Position numbers and translations under genes: made by a program
The notes under the pieces: model-generated
Database searches by the model: none
What the model saw: only the letters and a program-made list of their open reading frames with translations
Told to the model about the DNA's origin: nothing
Assembly (NCBI RefSeq): GCF_000420485.1
Contig: NZ_ATVA01000004.1
Location: 1-34,414, forward strand
DNA length: 34,414 bases
Direction of reading: 5' to 3'
Source of the DNA: Paucidesulfovibrio longus DSM 6739
GTDB lineage: Bacteria; Desulfobacterota; Desulfovibrionia; Desulfovibrionales; Desulfovibrionaceae
Part shown: one piece after another, positions 1 through 6,502 of the stretch
Numbering within the stretch: position 1 is the stretch's first letter
Layout of the letters: every line of letters begins with the position of its first letter

Positions 1-162
1 GTGAAATACGAAGATGTTTACCCCAAGGCGTATTCCGATGGGATCGAGCTATATCATGGCCTGACACGGTATTTTCACTACTACAATGAGGAACGCAGAC
101 ATTCGTCGTTGGACAAGAGGACTCCAGCGGATGTATACAGGGGCAGTTTCAATGTTCATTGA
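1..162 (+). pseudogene. IS3-family transposase (OrfB), C-terminal fragment
   Basis: The window opens inside a reading frame that runs 53 codons to a TGA stop. The residues include YFHYYNEERRHSSLDKRTP, the typical tail of the DDE integrase core of IS3-family OrfB proteins. The segment starts just after the point where the catalytic glutamate normally lies (family knowledge: the E of the DDE triad sits a few residues before the VKYEDVY stretch), so the catalytic core is outside the window. Whether the gene is intact upstream cannot be seen. The downstream sequence to about 345 looks like the 3' flank of such an IS. Confidence 0.85.
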
Positions 163-397
163 CTTGGCTCGTATCCGTTGTTCCGCTCCGCCCTCGGCCC
201 TTCGGGCCGCCCCTACGGGGACGGGCTACGCTCCACAACGGATACGGCAAATCGCCTCCTCGGAGGCTCGAACTCGGACGCCGGGCTCCACCTTAAAATG
301 ACCGCTCAGTGGTCCAAAGGATGGGGGAAGGCGCACAGGGCATGTCGATCAGCGAGCCCCGCTCACATTATTTACCACCCATCCGACGGGTCTTTGG
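163..397. other. IS3 3' flank, no gene
   Basis: This 235-bp stretch follows the transposase stop. It contains a long imperfect hairpin (170-246) and then sequence around 288-345 that resembles the terminal region usually found downstream of IS3-type orfB genes. The exact IS end could not be placed. No convincing coding sequence is seen; the short open frames here overlap the hairpin and lack ribosome binding sites. Confidence 0.45.
170..246. repeat. Inverted repeat / long hairpin
   Basis: Arms CGTATCCGTTGT (170-181) and its exact reverse complement (235-246) enclose a GC-rich centre, which itself contains a short perfect stem, CGGCCC/GGGCCG with a TTC loop, near 195-209. It lies eight bases after the transposase stop, so it may terminate IS transcription or block read-through. 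There is no T-tract, so a classical intrinsic terminator is not claimed. Confidence 0.6.
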
Positions 398-543
398 GTG
401 TACAACTTTATTTTTCATATTTCGCCCCGAACCCACCGATACCTCACTTCCAGTATACAACTTTACGGAATATCAACCTCGCTACGCCTACCTGATTTCA
501 ACTGGTTACGCTAGTTTGAGTATACAACTTTATTTTTCTCCGA
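398..543 (+). repeat. Direct repeat copy A with three 12-mer iterons
   Basis: About 146 bp that recur, roughly 80 percent identical by eye and in the same orientation, at 2675-2821. Three copies of the 12-mer TATACAACTTTA (the first as TGTACAACTTTA) start at 399, 454 and 521, giving spacings of 55 and 67 bases. The same spacings are kept in the other copy. Spaced same-orientation 12-mers near a TG-initiated boundary resemble multiple transposase-binding sites at one end of IS21-like or Tn7-like elements. That assignment is inference; no matching transposase gene is in the window. Confidence 0.7.
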
Positions 544-548
544 CATGA

Positions 549-586
549 CTTGGGACTCTCCCCGCGAATCCGGGGATAGTCCCAAG
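549..586. repeat. Strong 15-bp hairpin
   Basis: Outer arms CTTGGGACT (549-557) and AGTCCCAAG (578-586) pair perfectly. After one mismatch, TCCCCG pairs with CGGGGA around a six-base loop. It starts six bases after the end of repeat copy A. Its GC-rich palindromic core resembles type I-E CRISPR repeats in a general way, but no second unit at regular spacing follows it. Confidence 0.6.
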
Positions 587-602
587 CCGAGCAGGGCGGG
601 CG

Positions 603-629
603 TTGACAAGATCGGCTTCTGCGTATAGC
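603..629 (+). promoter_or_regulatory. Possible sigma70 promoter for the structured RNA
   Basis: A perfect -35 hexamer TTGACA (603-608) is followed after only 15 bases by TATAGC (624-629). The spacer is shorter than the preferred 17, so the call is weak. Transcription would start near 636, just before the paired structures that end in the terminator at 767. Confidence 0.3.
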
Positions 630-635
630 TTTCAA

Positions 636-767
636 CCACTCTGTTGTCCCTTCTCCTGGAGCACTGCTTGCTCGGCGGACAGGGGTCCGACAGAGCCTTG
701 GCCTCGAATGGTCGCATCTCCGGGCACTGCTTGCCCGGAAGAGAGCAACCACTTCGAGGCTTTTTTT
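636..767 (+). ncRNA. Candidate structured small RNA with terminator
   Basis: About 130 nt with two similar folded domains. Domain 1 is closed by CTCTGT (639-644) and ACAGAG (690-695) and contains hairpin GAGCA-CTGCT-TGCTC (659-673), plus a possible CGGAC/GTCCG hairpin (676-690). Domain 2 is closed by GCCTCGAATGGT (701-712) and its near complement (748-760) and contains hairpin CCGGGCA-CTGCT-TGCCCGG (720-738). The two inner hairpins share the loop CTGCT while their stems differ by compensatory base pairs. A run of seven T follows the last stem. No known RNA family was recognised; expression is inferred from structure only. Confidence 0.4.
701..767 (+). terminator. Rho-independent terminator-like stem with U7
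   Basis: GCCTCGAA (701-708) pairs with TTCGAGGC (753-760), and TGGT pairs with ACCA inside it with one bulged base. An inner 7-bp hairpin fills the loop, and TTTTTTT (761-767) follows immediately. The polarity fits plus-strand transcription. Confidence 0.55.
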
Positions 768-818
768 GTTGATGTAAAATGCTCTTCCCTCTTCGACCTC
801 CTGCAACACCAAAACTGT

Positions 819-906
819 GGACTCCCCCGCGAGCGCGGTGAAGACGCGGCGCTGGCCGGGGTGAAATTCTCCTGTGTAGGACCATCCCGCGAGCGCGGGG
901 GAGCCT
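819..906 (-). CRISPR. Two degenerate type I-E-like CRISPR repeats, relic
   Basis: Two 28-nt units start at 819 and 879 and share the core CCCGCGAGCGCGG, separated by a 32-nt unique stretch (847-878). A 28-nt palindromic GC-rich repeat with a 32-nt spacer is the usual type I-E geometry. The second unit reads on the minus strand like the I-E consensus that begins GGCTCCCCCGCG and ends ATGGTCC. The first unit differs at about eight positions. No further unit is found 60 bases to either side, and no cas gene is in the window. A two-unit relic next to an IS fragment is the best reading; a chance pair of palindromes cannot be excluded. Confidence 0.4.
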
Positions 907-979
907 GCTTCTCGGAGAGAGCATCCAGGACGGCACGGATCTTCAATTCGGCGGTGAACCTTCTCCTCTGCTTGGACAT
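905..979 (-). pseudogene. IS3-family OrfA, N-terminal fragment
   Basis: On the minus strand a good ribosome binding site (GGGGGAGG, about six bases ahead) precedes an ATG at 979. The first 25 codons read MSKQRRRFTAELKIRAVLDA then LSEKQ, typical of the helix-turn-helix OrfA of IS3 elements. Similarity stops abruptly at 905, where the CRISPR-like unit begins, and the continuing frame has no OrfA features. It is oriented opposite to the OrfB tail at 1-162, so the two come from different insertions or a rearranged one. Confidence 0.65.
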
Positions 980-1270
980 CAAAAGCCTCCCCCGAATCTT
1001 ATATGTCCTCCTTCTTACTTACTGGCGCAGTTTTCCAATCACACTTTTCTTTTCAAATATTTTAACGAATTGCCGCAGATTTGGGTTGAATTTCATCCGA
1101 AATTATGCACAAAAAACCTAAATAAATTGATCACAATCACTTCAGATCGGATCAAAAATATATTGTCAAGAATGTCCATCCACACCGTCTTATGCAAACA
1201 GTATTTGTATGCATTCGAATATGTCTCGATCAATTCTACGCGCATGTAGCTGAGGGTTGTTAGGTAAGCT
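980..1270. other. AT-rich intergenic region
   Basis: About 290 bp, clearly more AT-rich than the core genome. No convincing gene, terminator or conserved promoter was found. It presumably holds the promoter of the membrane protein that follows. The base composition fits horizontally acquired DNA. Confidence 0.5.
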
Positions 1271-2248
1271 GTGAAAAAAGACAAGCAAAATGAAAGTATA
1301 AGACTTGAATCAAGAGCAAATGGTTCGGAACATGAAAACAGCAATGCATGTAGTTCTTCTAAATCACGAATAAACAAATTCTTGCTGCTCCTTGGTGCGT
1401 TCCGAAATTGGATCAGCACCATGTTCAAGAAGTATCCCGCATTTAGTTATGGATTTGTTTTCTGGCTGATCGTCTTCGGCAGCCATAGACCAGATTGGAC
1501 AGCTGTTGCGGTGATACCCATCTATTATTTCCCTGTGCTGCTCCTGTCACTGATGTTGGTCAGGACAAAATGGTTTTCATTCATCCCAGCATTTCTGTCA
1601 TCCATAGCTGCTGCATTTCTGTTTTTGCTCTTTGTGAGCATCCTCATTGTTAATGCTTTCGCTCGGACAGATACATTCTACTTGGGCATTGATGTTCAAA
1701 CGCCCAATGGAGTGGTCAGCGGTGTGAGCATGGTTGAAACCAGAAATTCGATTTTTCCTATCGAGGTGTTCCAAAGGTATGGAGACGGGAAAGTAAGGAC
1801 ACATGGCGAGGCAGCCTATTGCGATCTCGGAGATGGCCGCTGTGTTATCGCCTTGCTGGATATTGATGCTCATCCACTAAGAATGGCCGTTTGGCCCTGG
1901 CGGGCAGCCGGGCTTGATGTCGATGCCGTTCAGCTCATTCGTCCCAGCCTAGACGGGCGAGTCTTTTTTTCCGGGAAATGGCTGCCGCCGCTGGTGTATC
2001 TTTCGGACGCTTCCGACCCCATGACTGCGGTGCTGCTCACAAAAGAGAATGCAACAGCCCTCCTGGGACAAGGATATGATCTGAAGGATGTCTGGGTTGA
2101 GTTGACGGATGATCAGTATCAGTCGTTTGAAATTCAAACTAAGGCGACTTGGATGGGGGATGGTCCTACAATGAACTTGCCTATTCTTGCGCATTTTATG
2201 GAATTAGAAATCTCAGGTGCAAGGGCCAAATTAAAAGTCGACTTTTAA
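1271..2248 (+). CDS. Membrane protein of unknown function
   Basis: 325 residues from a GTG start with only a weak Shine-Dalgarno (AGG). An ATG at 1421 is an alternative that would drop the first 50, hydrophilic residues. Three hydrophobic helices lie at roughly residues 58-72, 78-98 and 102-127, followed by a soluble domain of about 200 residues with no recognised motif. It lies 24 bases upstream of a truncated lipase gene with which it was probably co-transcribed. Base use is more AT-rich than in the core genes, which suggests transfer. By context it may have served the lipase, for example as an immunity or secretion partner, but no family was recognised. Confidence 0.65.
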   Translation: MKKDKQNESIRLESRANGSEHENSNACSSSKSRINKFLLLLGAFRNWISTMFKKYPAFSYGFVFWLIVFGSHRPDWTAVAVIPIYYFPVLLLSLMLVRTKWFSFIPAFLSSIAAAFLFLLFVSILIVNAFARTDTFYLGIDVQTPNGVVSGVSMVETRNSIFPIEVFQRYGDGKVRTHGEAAYCDLGDGRCVIALLDIDAHPLRMAVWPWRAAGLDVDAVQLIRPSLDGRVFFSGKWLPPLVYLSDASDPMTAVLLTKENATALLGQGYDLKDVWVELTDDQYQSFEIQTKATWMGDGPTMNLPILAHFMELEISGARAKLKVDF

Positions 2249-2272
2249 ATACTCATATAATGAGGTGGCATA

Positions 2273-2500
2273 ATGGCTATTCATAAAGATGTTCTCAACG
2301 CATTGTTAGCACTTAATTCTTACAATAGGGGCTATGATCCAAAAATTACGCTCTCTGGAGTAAGAATTGGAAATGTCAACATTGGCCTTCACTCGGTCGA
2401 TCTTCTTGGACCGTCAGAAGACTCTTTCTTTGCCCAGACATACACCATAAGCGGCCGAACTATCATTTCTTTTCGCGGGACAAATGACCATCCCGGCGAC
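2273..2500 (+). pseudogene. Lipase-like protein, 5' fragment
   Basis: Good start: ATG at 2273 with AGGTGG about six bases upstream. The first ~72 residues end in the strand TIISFRGTND, which resembles the segment of class 3 (alpha/beta-hydrolase) lipases that precedes the catalytic serine motif. The catalytic GxSxG, Asp and His are missing because the gene is cut at about 2490-2505. Beyond that point the open frame to 2629 runs out of frame through an unrelated HlyD-type fragment. The product is therefore not functional. It probably formed an operon with the membrane protein at 1271-2248. Confidence 0.6.
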
Positions 2501-2648
2501 TGGCCTGGATGGAGCGGCGGGCAACCGCGGCAACCTCTCCCCCGGCATGCAAGCCTCCGCCGAGATCAAGAGCAAACAGCGTCGCCTCATCCAATTCTTC
2601 CTGTCGCCGCGCATAAAGCATACGCGTGAGGGCATGAAGGTGCGGTAG
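2500..2648 (+). pseudogene. HlyD-family membrane fusion protein, 3' fragment
   Basis: In a different frame from the lipase fragment, the sequence to the TAG at 2646-2648 reads LSPGMQASAEIKSKQRRL and then IQFFLSPRIKHTREGMK. This matches the C-terminal pattern of type I secretion adaptor proteins (HlyD: L-x-PGM-x-x-x-A-E-I-K ... LSPL ... E). Only about 45 residues remain. Next to a lipase 5' end, this suggests a deletion removed the rest of a lipase plus type I secretion locus, joining its two ends. The left boundary is approximate. Confidence 0.55.
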
Positions 2649-2674
2649 GTTGAATGTGAAAACATCCATCTCCA

Positions 2675-2821
2675 GTATGCAACTTTATTATTCAGATTTC
2701 GCTCAGAGCCGACCGGCACCTCACTTCCGGTATACAACTTTACGAATTATCCCCCTCGCTACGCTGACTTGATTTCAGCAGGTTACGTTGATTTCAGGAT
2801 ACAACTCCATTTCTCTCCGAC
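2675..2821 (+). repeat. Direct repeat copy B with three iterons
   Basis: Diverged copy of the element at 398-543, in the same orientation. The 12-mer starts at 2676 (TATGCAACTTTA), 2731 (TATACAACTTTA) and 2798 (degenerate, GATACAACTCCA), with the same 55 and 67 spacings. Homology begins at the first 12-mer and ends at CTCCGAC in both copies. Sequence after it returns to the high GC of the core genome, so it marks the edge of the accessory region. Confidence 0.7.
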
Positions 2822-3042
2822 TGCGCCGAAGAACGGACGTCAAGAACGCCCTGGGCCGGAAATACGCTCGGCAGACGAAATCGCGCTGCACGCTCGAAGC
2901 CGCTCCGGACGAGGCGGACTGGACAAAACCGAACCTATGTGGCGATATCCTTGAAGCGCGGACATGCGCGCCTGGCCATGCGCAACCCGGCCTTGGTCTT
3001 GACGGCCCGGCCGACGCGGAGCAGGAGGAAACGCGCGGAACC

Positions 3043-4236
3043 ATGAACATACTCTACTACGACTGCTTCGCGGGCATCAGCGGCGACATGAATCTGGCCG
3101 CCATGATCGACCTCGGCGTGGACCCGGACCATTTGCGCGCGGAACTCTCCAAGCTCGGCATGGACGATGAATTCCGGCTCGACGTCAGCGTGGATTCCCG
3201 GCACGGCCTTTGCGGCACCCGCGTGGATGTGTCCCTCGCGTTCCCAGGAACGGGCCAGGCCCGCGAGCATTCGGCGCACCGCAACCTCGCGGACATCGAA
3301 GCCATCATTCTCGGCAGCGGACTGCGCAGCGAGGTCAAGCAGACCAGCCTGGAGATCTTTCGCAGAATCGCCCAGGCCGAAGCGCGCGTTCACGGCAAGC
3401 CTCTCGACGAAGTGCACTTCCACGAAGTCGGCGCCACCGACTCCATCGTGGACATCGTGGGCGCGGCCATCTGCCTGCACAGCCTCGGAGCGGACGCGGT
3501 CTGGTCGTCCCCGGTGGAGCTGGGGGGCGGGTTCGTGCGCTGCGCCCACGGAACCCTGCCCGTGCCCGCTCCGGCCACCGTGGAGATCCTGCACGGCGTC
3601 CCCACGACGCGGGGCGCTGTCCGCCAGGAAGCGACCACCCCCACGGGCGCGGCCATCCTGGCGACCCTGGCGGACGTCTTCACGGACTCCCCGGCCATGA
3701 CCACGCTGCGCAGCGGCTGCGGAATCGGACACCGCGACTCCGAGATCCCCAACGTCCTGCGCGTGCACCTGGCGCGCGCCGAGGCGGCCCCTGCCGCCTG
3801 GAGACAGCAGCCCGCCCGGCTGCTGCAATGCAACATCGACGACATGACCGGGGAAATGCTCGGAGCGGCCCTGGACCTGCTCATGGAACAAGGCGCCATG
3901 GACGTGCACTTCACGCCCATAATAATGAAGAAAAACAGGCCGGCCACATGCCTTTCGCTGCTCTGCGCGCCGGAAGAGGAGGAGCGCTTCAAGGAACTGC
4001 TCTTCCGCCACACCTCGACCCTGGGCGTGAAGAGCTTTCCCCTGCGCAAGTCAGTGCTGGATGTCGAATTCGAGACGCTGGAGACTGCTTTCGGCCCGGT
4101 ACGGATCAAGCATGCCCTGCTGCGCGGCGAACGGCTGCGCTCCAAGCCGGAATTGGAAGACTGCCGCGCCCTGGCGCAACAACACGGTCTGCCCCTGGCC
4201 CGAATCTACGAAGAAATTCAAAAGGGTGGGAAGTGA
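3043..4236 (+). CDS. larC: Nickel-pincer cofactor biosynthesis protein LarC
   Basis: 397 residues. LarC inserts nickel into pyridinium-3,5-bisthiocarboxylate mononucleotide using CTP, the last step in making the nickel-pincer nucleotide of lactate racemase-type enzymes. Family marks are the start MNILYYDCFAGISGDM, HFHEVGATDSIVDIVG near residues 125-140, TPTGAAIL, and the C-terminal region NIDDMTGEM. The ATG at 3043 is chosen over the longer open frame because family homology begins there and AGGAGG lies about 13 bases upstream. In Lactobacillus plantarum LarC needs a programmed frameshift; here both halves are one continuous frame. larB follows 186 bases downstream. larE and larA are not in the window. 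Confidence 0.9.
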   Translation: MNILYYDCFAGISGDMNLAAMIDLGVDPDHLRAELSKLGMDDEFRLDVSVDSRHGLCGTRVDVSLAFPGTGQAREHSAHRNLADIEAIILGSGLRSEVKQTSLEIFRRIAQAEARVHGKPLDEVHFHEVGATDSIVDIVGAAICLHSLGADAVWSSPVELGGGFVRCAHGTLPVPAPATVEILHGVPTTRGAVRQEATTPTGAAILATLADVFTDSPAMTTLRSGCGIGHRDSEIPNVLRVHLARAEAAPAAWRQQPARLLQCNIDDMTGEMLGAALDLLMEQGAMDVHFTPIIMKKNRPATCLSLLCAPEEEERFKELLFRHTSTLGVKSFPLRKSVLDVEFETLETAFGPVRIKHALLRGERLRSKPELEDCRALAQQHGLPLARIYEEIQKGGK

Positions 4237-4422
4237 CCGCCATGCGCCGTCCAGCGCATCAGGCAACGCACACGCGCGGCGTCCTGTCCAGGGGACTGCG
4301 CCCGGCGGGGCGAGTTCATTGCCGCGCCTTTCCGAGGCCCGGCGGCTCATTGCAGCCGCGAAGACCCGCCTTCCGCTTTCGGGCCGGAACCGGCGGCTTG
4401 CCGCCCTCTGCATGGAGGAAAC

Positions 4423-5166
4423 ATGACTTTCGATTTGAAACGGCTTCTCACTGAAATCCAGGACGGCTCGTTGAGCGTGGAACAGGGACTGGAACGCCTG
4501 CGCGACCTCCCGTTCCTGGACATGGGCCACACCATGCTCGACCTGCACCGCCCCCTGCGCAACGGCCTTCCCGAGGTCATCTACGGCGAGGGCAAGACGC
4601 CGGAACAGGTGGGCGAAATCATGCTCCGCATGGGCGAACGTTCCAATGTCCTGGCCACCCGCGTTTCGCCCGCCATGGCCGCGCACGTGCTCTCCGTCTG
4701 CCCGGACGCGCGGTACAATCCCCTTGGGCGCGTGCTGACCCTCGTGCGGGGCGAACAGACATTCCGGGATGGCGAAATCGCCATCGTCACCGCAGGCACC
4801 TCCGACCTGCCTGTTGCCGAAGAGGCGCGGCTGACCTGCGAAATGCTCGGCAGCCGGGCCACGCTCTATTCCGACGTCGGCGTGGCGGGAGTCCATCGGC
4901 TTCTGGACCGCCTGCCCGCGCTGCGCAGCGCCCGCGTGCTCATCGTCGTCGCAGGCATGGAAGGCGCGCTGGCCAGCGTGGTCGGCGGACTGCTCCCGCA
5001 GCCCATCGTGGCCGTGCCCACTTCCGTGGGCTACGGAGCCGCCTTTTCCGGCCTTGCCGCGCTGCTCGGGATGCTCACCTCCTGCGCCAGCGGAGTGACC
5101 GTGGTCAACATCGACAATGGATTCGGAGCGGCCTGCGCCGCCTGCAAGATCAACAACCTGTTCTGA
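4423..5166 (+). CDS. larB: Nickel-pincer cofactor biosynthesis protein LarB
   Basis: 247 residues. LarB carboxylates and hydrolyses nicotinic acid adenine dinucleotide to pyridinium-3,5-biscarboxylic acid mononucleotide, the first step of the pathway that LarC ends. The C-terminal half is PurE-like: TAGTSDLPVAEEA, VAGMEGALASVVGGL, VAVPTSVGYGA and the terminal VNIDNGFGAA. A cysteine at residue 221, in TSCASGV, sits where the covalent catalytic cysteine of the family is known. The start is an ATG with GGAGG just ahead. It probably shares a transcript with larC despite the 186-base gap, in which no gene was recognised. Confidence 0.92.
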   Translation: MTFDLKRLLTEIQDGSLSVEQGLERLRDLPFLDMGHTMLDLHRPLRNGLPEVIYGEGKTPEQVGEIMLRMGERSNVLATRVSPAMAAHVLSVCPDARYNPLGRVLTLVRGEQTFRDGEIAIVTAGTSDLPVAEEARLTCEMLGSRATLYSDVGVAGVHRLLDRLPALRSARVLIVVAGMEGALASVVGGLLPQPIVAVPTSVGYGAAFSGLAALLGMLTSCASGVTVVNIDNGFGAACAACKINNLF

Positions 5167-5296
5167 GGGCTGCCCGAAGCTTCCCCCTCCCGCGTCCAGG
5201 CAGGCTGTACAATCGCGGCGGCGGCACGTAGATTCGCGGGCGGCGCGCAGCCGTTCCCGCATTGAACCCCGGTCCCCATTCCCCGGAGAATTCGAA

Positions 5297-6367
5297 ATGC
5301 CATCCCTTGCCCGCTCCGGCTCCCTCTGGGCCTTGCTGGTGCTCGTATCCATCCTGCTTTCCGGCCTGCTTCGACTGGCCGCCTTTCCCGCCGCGCTGCT
5401 GCTCGGCCCACTGCTGGCGGGTTCGCTCTTCGCCCTGAAAGGGACCGGACTGAAGCTTCCCGAAGCGATGTTCACGCTCGCCAAGGCCGTTATCGGCTGC
5501 ATGGTGGCTCGCGCCCTGACGCCGTCCACCCTGGCGGCCATGCTGTCGGACTGGCCCGTGATGCTCCTGGCGGTCGCCTCCATCCTGGCCTCCGGCGCGC
5601 TGGTGGGTCTCGGTTTGCTGCGCTTCGGCACCCTCCCCGGCAGCACGGCGGCCTGGGGCACCACTCCCGGCGGCGCGGCCGCCATGACCGCTCTGGCCCA
5701 GGCCTATGGCGCGGACGTGCGCATGGTGGCGTTCATGCAGTATCTGCGCATGTCCCTGGTGGTGCTGACCGCGTCGGTGGTTTCGCGCTTCCTGATGGGC
5801 GGCCCCGCGCCCCTGCACCCCGGACAGGCCGCGGTTCCGGTTCTTTTCCCCCCGCTGGTTCCCACGCTGGAAACCCTGGCCCTCATCGCGGGGTCCATGC
5901 TGCTCGCCCGCGTGCTGCCCATCCCGGCCGGAGCCATGATCCTGCCCATGATCATGGGGGCCGCGCTCACGGCCACGGGGACCATGACCCTGACCCTGCC
6001 CTCCTGGCTGCTCTGGGCCGCCTACGCCAGCCTGGGCTGGTACGTGGGCCTTCGCTTCACGCCGGACATGGTCCGCTACGCCCTGCGGGCCGTTCCGCAG
6101 ATGCTCCTGGCCACGGCGGCTCTGATCGCGCTCTGCTGCGGCGCGGCTTGGATGCTCGTGGCCTGGCTGCACGTGGACATCCTCAGCGCCTATCTGGCCA
6201 CCAGCCCCGGCGGGCTGGACACCGTGGCGGCCATCGCCCTCGGAAGCGACTGCGACGTTTCCTTCGTGCTCGCGCTCCAGACCCTGCGCCTCTTCGCCGT
6301 GGTGCTTGCAGGTCCGGTCATCGCCCGCATGATCTGCCGCCTGAGCGGCGCGAGTCCCGCGCGCTGA
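5297..6367 (+). CDS. AbrB-family membrane transporter
   Basis: 356 residues, almost wholly hydrophobic, with about ten predicted membrane helices. The two halves repeat each other: GTTPGGAAAMTALAQAYGAD near residue 120 and ATSPGGLDTVAAIALGSD near residue 305 occupy equivalent places. This internal duplication with PGG motifs is typical of the AbrB family (once called putative ammonia monooxygenase), whose substrates are poorly known. The ATG at 5297 has GGAG seven bases upstream; the longer open frame is rejected because its first 60 residues are hydrophilic and overlap larB. It follows larB by 130 bases, so a link with nickel-pincer metabolism is possible but unproven. Confidence 0.8.
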   Translation: MPSLARSGSLWALLVLVSILLSGLLRLAAFPAALLLGPLLAGSLFALKGTGLKLPEAMFTLAKAVIGCMVARALTPSTLAAMLSDWPVMLLAVASILASGALVGLGLLRFGTLPGSTAAWGTTPGGAAAMTALAQAYGADVRMVAFMQYLRMSLVVLTASVVSRFLMGGPAPLHPGQAAVPVLFPPLVPTLETLALIAGSMLLARVLPIPAGAMILPMIMGAALTATGTMTLTLPSWLLWAAYASLGWYVGLRFTPDMVRYALRAVPQMLLATAALIALCCGAAWMLVAWLHVDILSAYLATSPGGLDTVAAIALGSDCDVSFVLALQTLRLFAVVLAGPVIARMICRLSGASPAR

Positions 6368-6441
6368 ACGAAACGCCCTTTCTGCCGGGATCACCGGCCC
6401 TAAGACCTTTCCCTTGATCGCCTGGGCCTTCTCCAGGCCAA

Positions 6442-6470
6442 GAAAAAGGCCCCTGCCGAAGCAGGGGCCT
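6442..6470 (-). terminator. Terminator of the qmo operon
   Basis: Minus-strand 10-bp perfect stem (arm AGGCCCCTGC) with a TTCG tetraloop, followed on the minus strand by TTTTTCTT. It lies about 32 bases after the qmoD stop and separates the operon from the convergent transporter gene. Confidence 0.9.
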
Positions 6471-6502
6471 GAATGCCTTTCATGATCCCAGGGAGCAGCG
6501 GT

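Noticed and set aside
636-767. Bridge RNA, retron or CsrB-like identity for the candidate small RNA
   Set aside because: No IS110 recombinase or reverse transcriptase is in the window, and the loops lack the GGA motifs of CsrB-type RNAs; left as unclassified.
511-936. Long open frames on both strands over the hairpin region
   Set aside because: They cross strong palindromes, have no ribosome binding sites and no protein-like composition; the region is better explained as structured or repeat DNA with IS fragments.
1163-1168. Minus-strand TTGACA in the AT-rich gap
   Set aside because: No -10 box follows at suitable spacing.
2788-3042. N-terminal extension of larC
   Set aside because: The frame is open, but the first part overlaps repeat copy B and shows no LarC similarity; the family start and a Shine-Dalgarno support 3043.
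4237-4422. Possible small gene or riboswitch between larC and larB
   Set aside because: The open frame there is Arg/Pro-rich without a ribosome site, and only a short GC hairpin near the larB start was found.
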